From CAZRVH01 sp964603635 (GTDB lineage: Bacteria > Patescibacteriota > Gracilibacteria > Peribacterales > Peribacteraceae): a stretch of 41,357 bases of DNA. The position numbers and the translations under genes were made by a program. Under the pieces are notes generated by a model. The model was not told the DNA's origin. It was given only the letters and a program-made list of their open reading frames with translations, and made no database searches. Position 1 is the stretch's first letter; each line of letters starts with the position of its first letter. The stretch is taken from NCBI GenBank assembly GCA_964603635.1, contig CAZRVH010000011.1:1-41357 (forward strand). The letters are read 5' to 3'. This document shows, one piece after another, positions 38,966-41,357 of this stretch.

Positions 38966-39184
38966 ATGAAGACCGGAATCCACCCCGAAATGCACGCTGA
39001 CGCCAAAACGACCTGCAGTAACTGCCAGGCCGTCTACCTGATTCCGAGCACAATTAAAGAGCAAACGGTGGAAACCTGCCGTGCCTGCCACTCGATTTAC
39101 ACGGGCAAGCGCCAGACGGAACGCCGCGGAGGCCGCATCGATCGCTTCAAGAGCCGCTTGGAGAAGAGCGAAAAGAAGGCCTAA
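38966..39184 (+). CDS. rpmE: 50S ribosomal protein L31 (zinc-binding type)
   Basis: 72 aa. MKTGIHPEMH at the N-terminus, then TTCSNCQAVY and ETCRACHSIYTGKRQTERRGGRIDRFKSR, matching L31 (usual Cys-x-Cys, Cys-x-x-Cys-His and FYTGKQK...GRVEKF). The presence of two CxxC pairs suggests the zinc-binding C+ form. Short gene with its own promoter; the next gene is hrcA. Confidence 0.92.
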   Translation: MKTGIHPEMHADAKTTCSNCQAVYLIPSTIKEQTVETCRACHSIYTGKRQTERRGGRIDRFKSRLEKSEKKA

Positions 39185-39210
39185 ATCATCGATATTCCCC
39201 GTATTCTATT

Positions 39211-39240
39211 CTGGCACTCAGGGCTTTAAAGTGCTATAAT
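39211..39240 (+). promoter_or_regulatory. CIRCE operator overlapping the hrcA -10 box
   Basis: CTGGCACTC (39211-39219), 9-nt spacer, AAGTGCTAT (39229-39237), against the consensus TTAGCACTC-N9-GAGTGCTAA. TATAAT (39235-39240) overlaps the right arm. The ATG lies 8 nt beyond. HrcA binding here would block its own transcription. Confidence 0.85.
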
Positions 39241-39248
39241 CAGAGTAT

Positions 39249-39959
39249 ATGAATACCAGGCAGGCAAAGCTTCTCGCTGCCATCATCGACGAATTCATAC
39301 ACACCGCCATCCCCGTCGGAAGCAAGCAGATCATCGACAGCGGCGCATTTTCGCTTTCCGGTGCCACGATCCGCAACGAAATGCGCAGTTTGGGCGAAGA
39401 GGGATTCCTGGACCAGCCCCATACGTCCGCCGGCCGCGTGCCGACGGCGAAGGGATACCGCATTTACGTGCGGGATTTCATGGAACCGACGTCCCAGGAG
39501 AAGAAAGTCCGTATCAAATTCAACGAACTCAAGGAACAGTATTTCGAGCGCAAGGACCAGGAGCGCGTGTACGAGGCTGTCGCATTGCTGTCCAAGATGA
39601 TTCCCCAGGTCGCCTTTGCGACCGTTCCCCACAAGGAGCGCGTGTACTACATGGGCCTTGCGAACACGTTGCGCCTTCCGGAATTCCAGAACGATCCGGT
39701 GATGGCGAGCGGAGTCGTGGAAGTGTTGGAACAGCGCGTCTCAAACCTGCTCGACCACGTCGAAGTGGATGACAAGGTGCGGTACTACATCGGCGAAGAC
39801 CACCTTCTTCCGGAGATCCAGAGCTGCAGCCTTATCATCAAGGGATTCCAACTGCGCGATCAGAAAGGCGTCATCGGCGTCATCGGTCCCATGCGCATGG
39901 ATTACGCCTACAACACGGTCGCACTCGATCTCGTTTCGGACTTACTCAAAACCGCCTAA
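39249..39959 (+). CDS. hrcA: Heat-inducible transcription repressor HrcA
   Basis: Represses class I heat-shock genes by binding CIRCE. 236 aa, shorter than the usual about 340. N-terminal winged helix (LLAAIIDEFIHTAIPVGSKQII), then the hallmark SLSGATIRNEMRSLGEEGFLDQPHTSAGRVPTAKGYRIYVRDFM (about 34-78), then a shortened GAF-like/dimer domain with the conserved GVIGPMRMDYAYNTVALDLV at the C-terminus. The missing part is from the middle inserted domain. A CIRCE sits at its promoter. No grpE-dnaK-dnaJ next to it, so it is autoregulated and its other targets lie elsewhere. Confidence 0.93.
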   Translation: MNTRQAKLLAAIIDEFIHTAIPVGSKQIIDSGAFSLSGATIRNEMRSLGEEGFLDQPHTSAGRVPTAKGYRIYVRDFMEPTSQEKKVRIKFNELKEQYFERKDQERVYEAVALLSKMIPQVAFATVPHKERVYYMGLANTLRLPEFQNDPVMASGVVEVLEQRVSNLLDHVEVDDKVRYYIGEDHLLPEIQSCSLIIKGFQLRDQKGVIGVIGPMRMDYAYNTVALDLVSDLLKTA

Positions 39960-39972
39960 GATCCAGACACAC

Positions 39973-41357
39973 ATGACGCCCATGCTCCTCCAAGTCCGGC
40001 CCGGCCAGGAAAACGAACGCGGTCCGCAGTACATGGAATCCGCGCTCGCGGCGTTCCATTCGTTGGCAGGGGATGAGCCGCTCGGTTTGGAAATGGGATA
40101 TGCGGACGGCAAGGTGTCGCTCTTCGTCCGCACGACGGAAAACAGCGCGTCGCTCATCGAAAGCCAGCTCTACGCGCAGTATCCGGATACGGATATCGAA
40201 TTCCTCATGAAGGATCCGTTCGCGACCAAGGAGACCGAAGAGGTCGTGTCCATGGACATGACGCTCGACAGCCCGGATATCTTCCCGATCAAGCGCCATC
40301 CGCAGTTCGACGATCTCCTGAGCGGGGCGAACATGGATCCCATCGCCGGTATCCTCTCCGCCCTGGCCCGCTATCCGCTGCCGACCATGCGCGGCCACGT
40401 GCAGATCGCCATCGAACCCGCCCCCTCAAAGTACCGCAAGCGTGCCCTGCGCGTGCTGCCGCTGCTTGGCAAAGGCATCGCGGGTCTTTCCCCCAAGTAC
40501 GCCTCGTTCTTCGCGTCCCTCGCGCTTAGCAGGGGATGGAAGCGACTCGCGGTATTCCCGCTTTATATGGCGCTGGGAGGATTCCGTACCTGGAAGGTCT
40601 TTTCCAAAATGCAGGCGGCCATGTCCGACGGGAAGAAGGGGTCGGATGACAGCACCGATGCCACCAGTTCGCGCAGCCACGACAAGGAAGACAGCGTCGC
40701 CGCGGCAAAGGACAAAATGAACAGGCTGCTCTTCTTCTGCAACATGCGCCTCAGCGTCGTGGTGCCGAAGGGGCATGCCGCCGAAGGCCGCAAGAAGCTG
40801 ATGGAAATGGCCTCCGCCTTCCGACAATTCACATTGCCGCAGACCAACGAGTTCGCCATGCACGATCCCGTCGAGAGCGCGTCCATTCCGCTTGGATTCA
40901 AGTCGGCCAAGTTCGCGTTCAGCAGCGAGGAATTGGCCACTCTCTGGCACGTGCCGACCATCCTGGTGCAAACCCAGAACCTCGATCGCGTCATCTCCAA
41001 AAAACTGGAACCGCCGGTGAACCTGCCCATTCCGGGCGTCACCGATCCCGCGGAGAACCTCACCATCCTCGGCGAAGCCAACTTCCACGGACGGCGCACG
41101 AAATTCGGCGTCCGCCTGGATGACCGCCGCCGCCACGTATACGTCATCGGAAAGACGGGTATGGGAAAGTCCACCATCTTGGAAAACATGGTGTACAGCG
41201 ACATCATGGCAGGCAAGGGAGTGGGCGTCATCGATCCGCACGGGGACCTCATCGAGGCCATCCTCCGTTTCACTCCGAAGGAACGCAGCAACGACGTCGT
41301 TTTGTTCGAGCCCGCGGACAAGGATTTCCCGATTTCCTTCAACATGTTGGAGGCACC
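39973..41357 (+). CDS. Conjugation-type (VirB4/TraD/HerA-like) ATPase, partial
   Basis: Frame open to the right edge (461 codons seen). N-terminal domain (1-380) without recognised motif but with a basic segment and a possible membrane-associated stretch (about 165-200), then a RecA-type ATPase core starting with the Walker A GKTGMGKST (393-401) and GVGVIDPHGDLIEAIL. This N-terminal plus DUF87/TraD-like arrangement is common in CPR genomes and is annotated as type IV secretion ATPase. It would power DNA or protein transfer, possibly tied to type IV pili. ATG 39973 starts 13 nt after hrcA; it has no Shine-Dalgarno. The Walker B and C-terminus are outside the window. Confidence 0.75.
   Translation, partial: MTPMLLQVRPGQENERGPQYMESALAAFHSLAGDEPLGLEMGYADGKVSLFVRTTENSASLIESQLYAQYPDTDIEFLMKDPFATKETEEVVSMDMTLDSPDIFPIKRHPQFDDLLSGANMDPIAGILSALARYPLPTMRGHVQIAIEPAPSKYRKRALRVLPLLGKGIAGLSPKYASFFASLALSRGWKRLAVFPLYMALGGFRTWKVFSKMQAAMSDGKKGSDDSTDATSSRSHDKEDSVAAAKDKMNRLLFFCNMRLSVVVPKGHAAEGRKKLMEMASAFRQFTLPQTNEFAMHDPVESASIPLGFKSAKFAFSSEELATLWHVPTILVQTQNLDRVISKKLEPPVNLPIPGVTDPAENLTILGEANFHGRRTKFGVRLDDRRRHVYVIGKTGMGKSTILENMVYSDIMAGKGVGVIDPHGDLIEAILRFTPKERSNDVVLFEPADKDFPISFNMLEA

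Overview
The window is 41 kb of compact, GC-rich bacterial chromosome with about 35 protein genes and two tRNAs. Gene content suggests a Patescibacteria/CPR-type bacterium, perhaps near Peregrinibacteria/Peribacteria. This is an inference: the window has a trimmed housekeeping set, many short lineage-restricted proteins, a conjugation-type ATPase, and UGA used as a normal stop. No rRNA, CRISPR array, prophage or biosynthetic cluster was seen.

Layout. 1-1760: C-terminus of an S1-domain protein (probably PNPase), a two-TM potassium channel, an unknown protein, a Nudix hydrolase. 1.8-6.5 kb: valS converging on a lexA/Y-family polymerase SOS operon. 6.6-10.2 kb: LytR-CpsA-Psr protein with a coupled membrane protein, then a D-lactate dehydrogenase-like enzyme. 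10.3-12.6 kb: AT-rich orphan gene A with a structured leader, then a three-gene membrane operon with an HGSNAT-like acyltransferase. 12.7-14.7 kb: zinc-ribbon protein, then rplJ-rplL behind a long leader with an attenuator-like terminator. 14.8-17.8 kb: dtd, a Rel-type ppGpp synthetase with degenerate HD centre, a FcoT-like thioesterase. 17.8-20.2 kb: secF-tig with repeats at both ends of tig. 20.3-25.9 kb: exported protein, orphan gene B (same leader as A), TPR protein, EEP phosphatase/nuclease, two unknown proteins. 25.9-30.3 kb: PfkB kinase, large Ig/FnIII surface protein, lipoprotein, tRNA-Ala and tRNA-Cys. 30.4-35.8 kb: small membrane protein, thioredoxin, pgi, ruvA, M23 peptidase, a REP-type (RAYT) transposase overlapping rsmI. 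36-41.4 kb: gyrA, rpmE, hrcA with a CIRCE operator, and the start of a conjugation-type ATPase.

Three patterns stand out. (1) Most genes lack a Shine-Dalgarno sequence and carry a TANNNT box 6-12 nt before the start codon, as expected for leaderless or nearly leaderless mRNAs. (2) Two distant AT-rich orphan genes (A at 10464, B at 22183) share promoter architecture and a folded leader with compensatory base pairing, both have real Shine-Dalgarno sites, and their proteins look related at the C-terminus. (3) The 5' end of valS and the 3' end of tig each exist twice around a repeat-rich insert, with the same amino acids in different codons: the working copy is AT-rich and the displaced outer copy is GC-rich. 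The intergenic spaces hold several repeat families, including a 20-bp palindrome also found inside the RAYT transposase gene.
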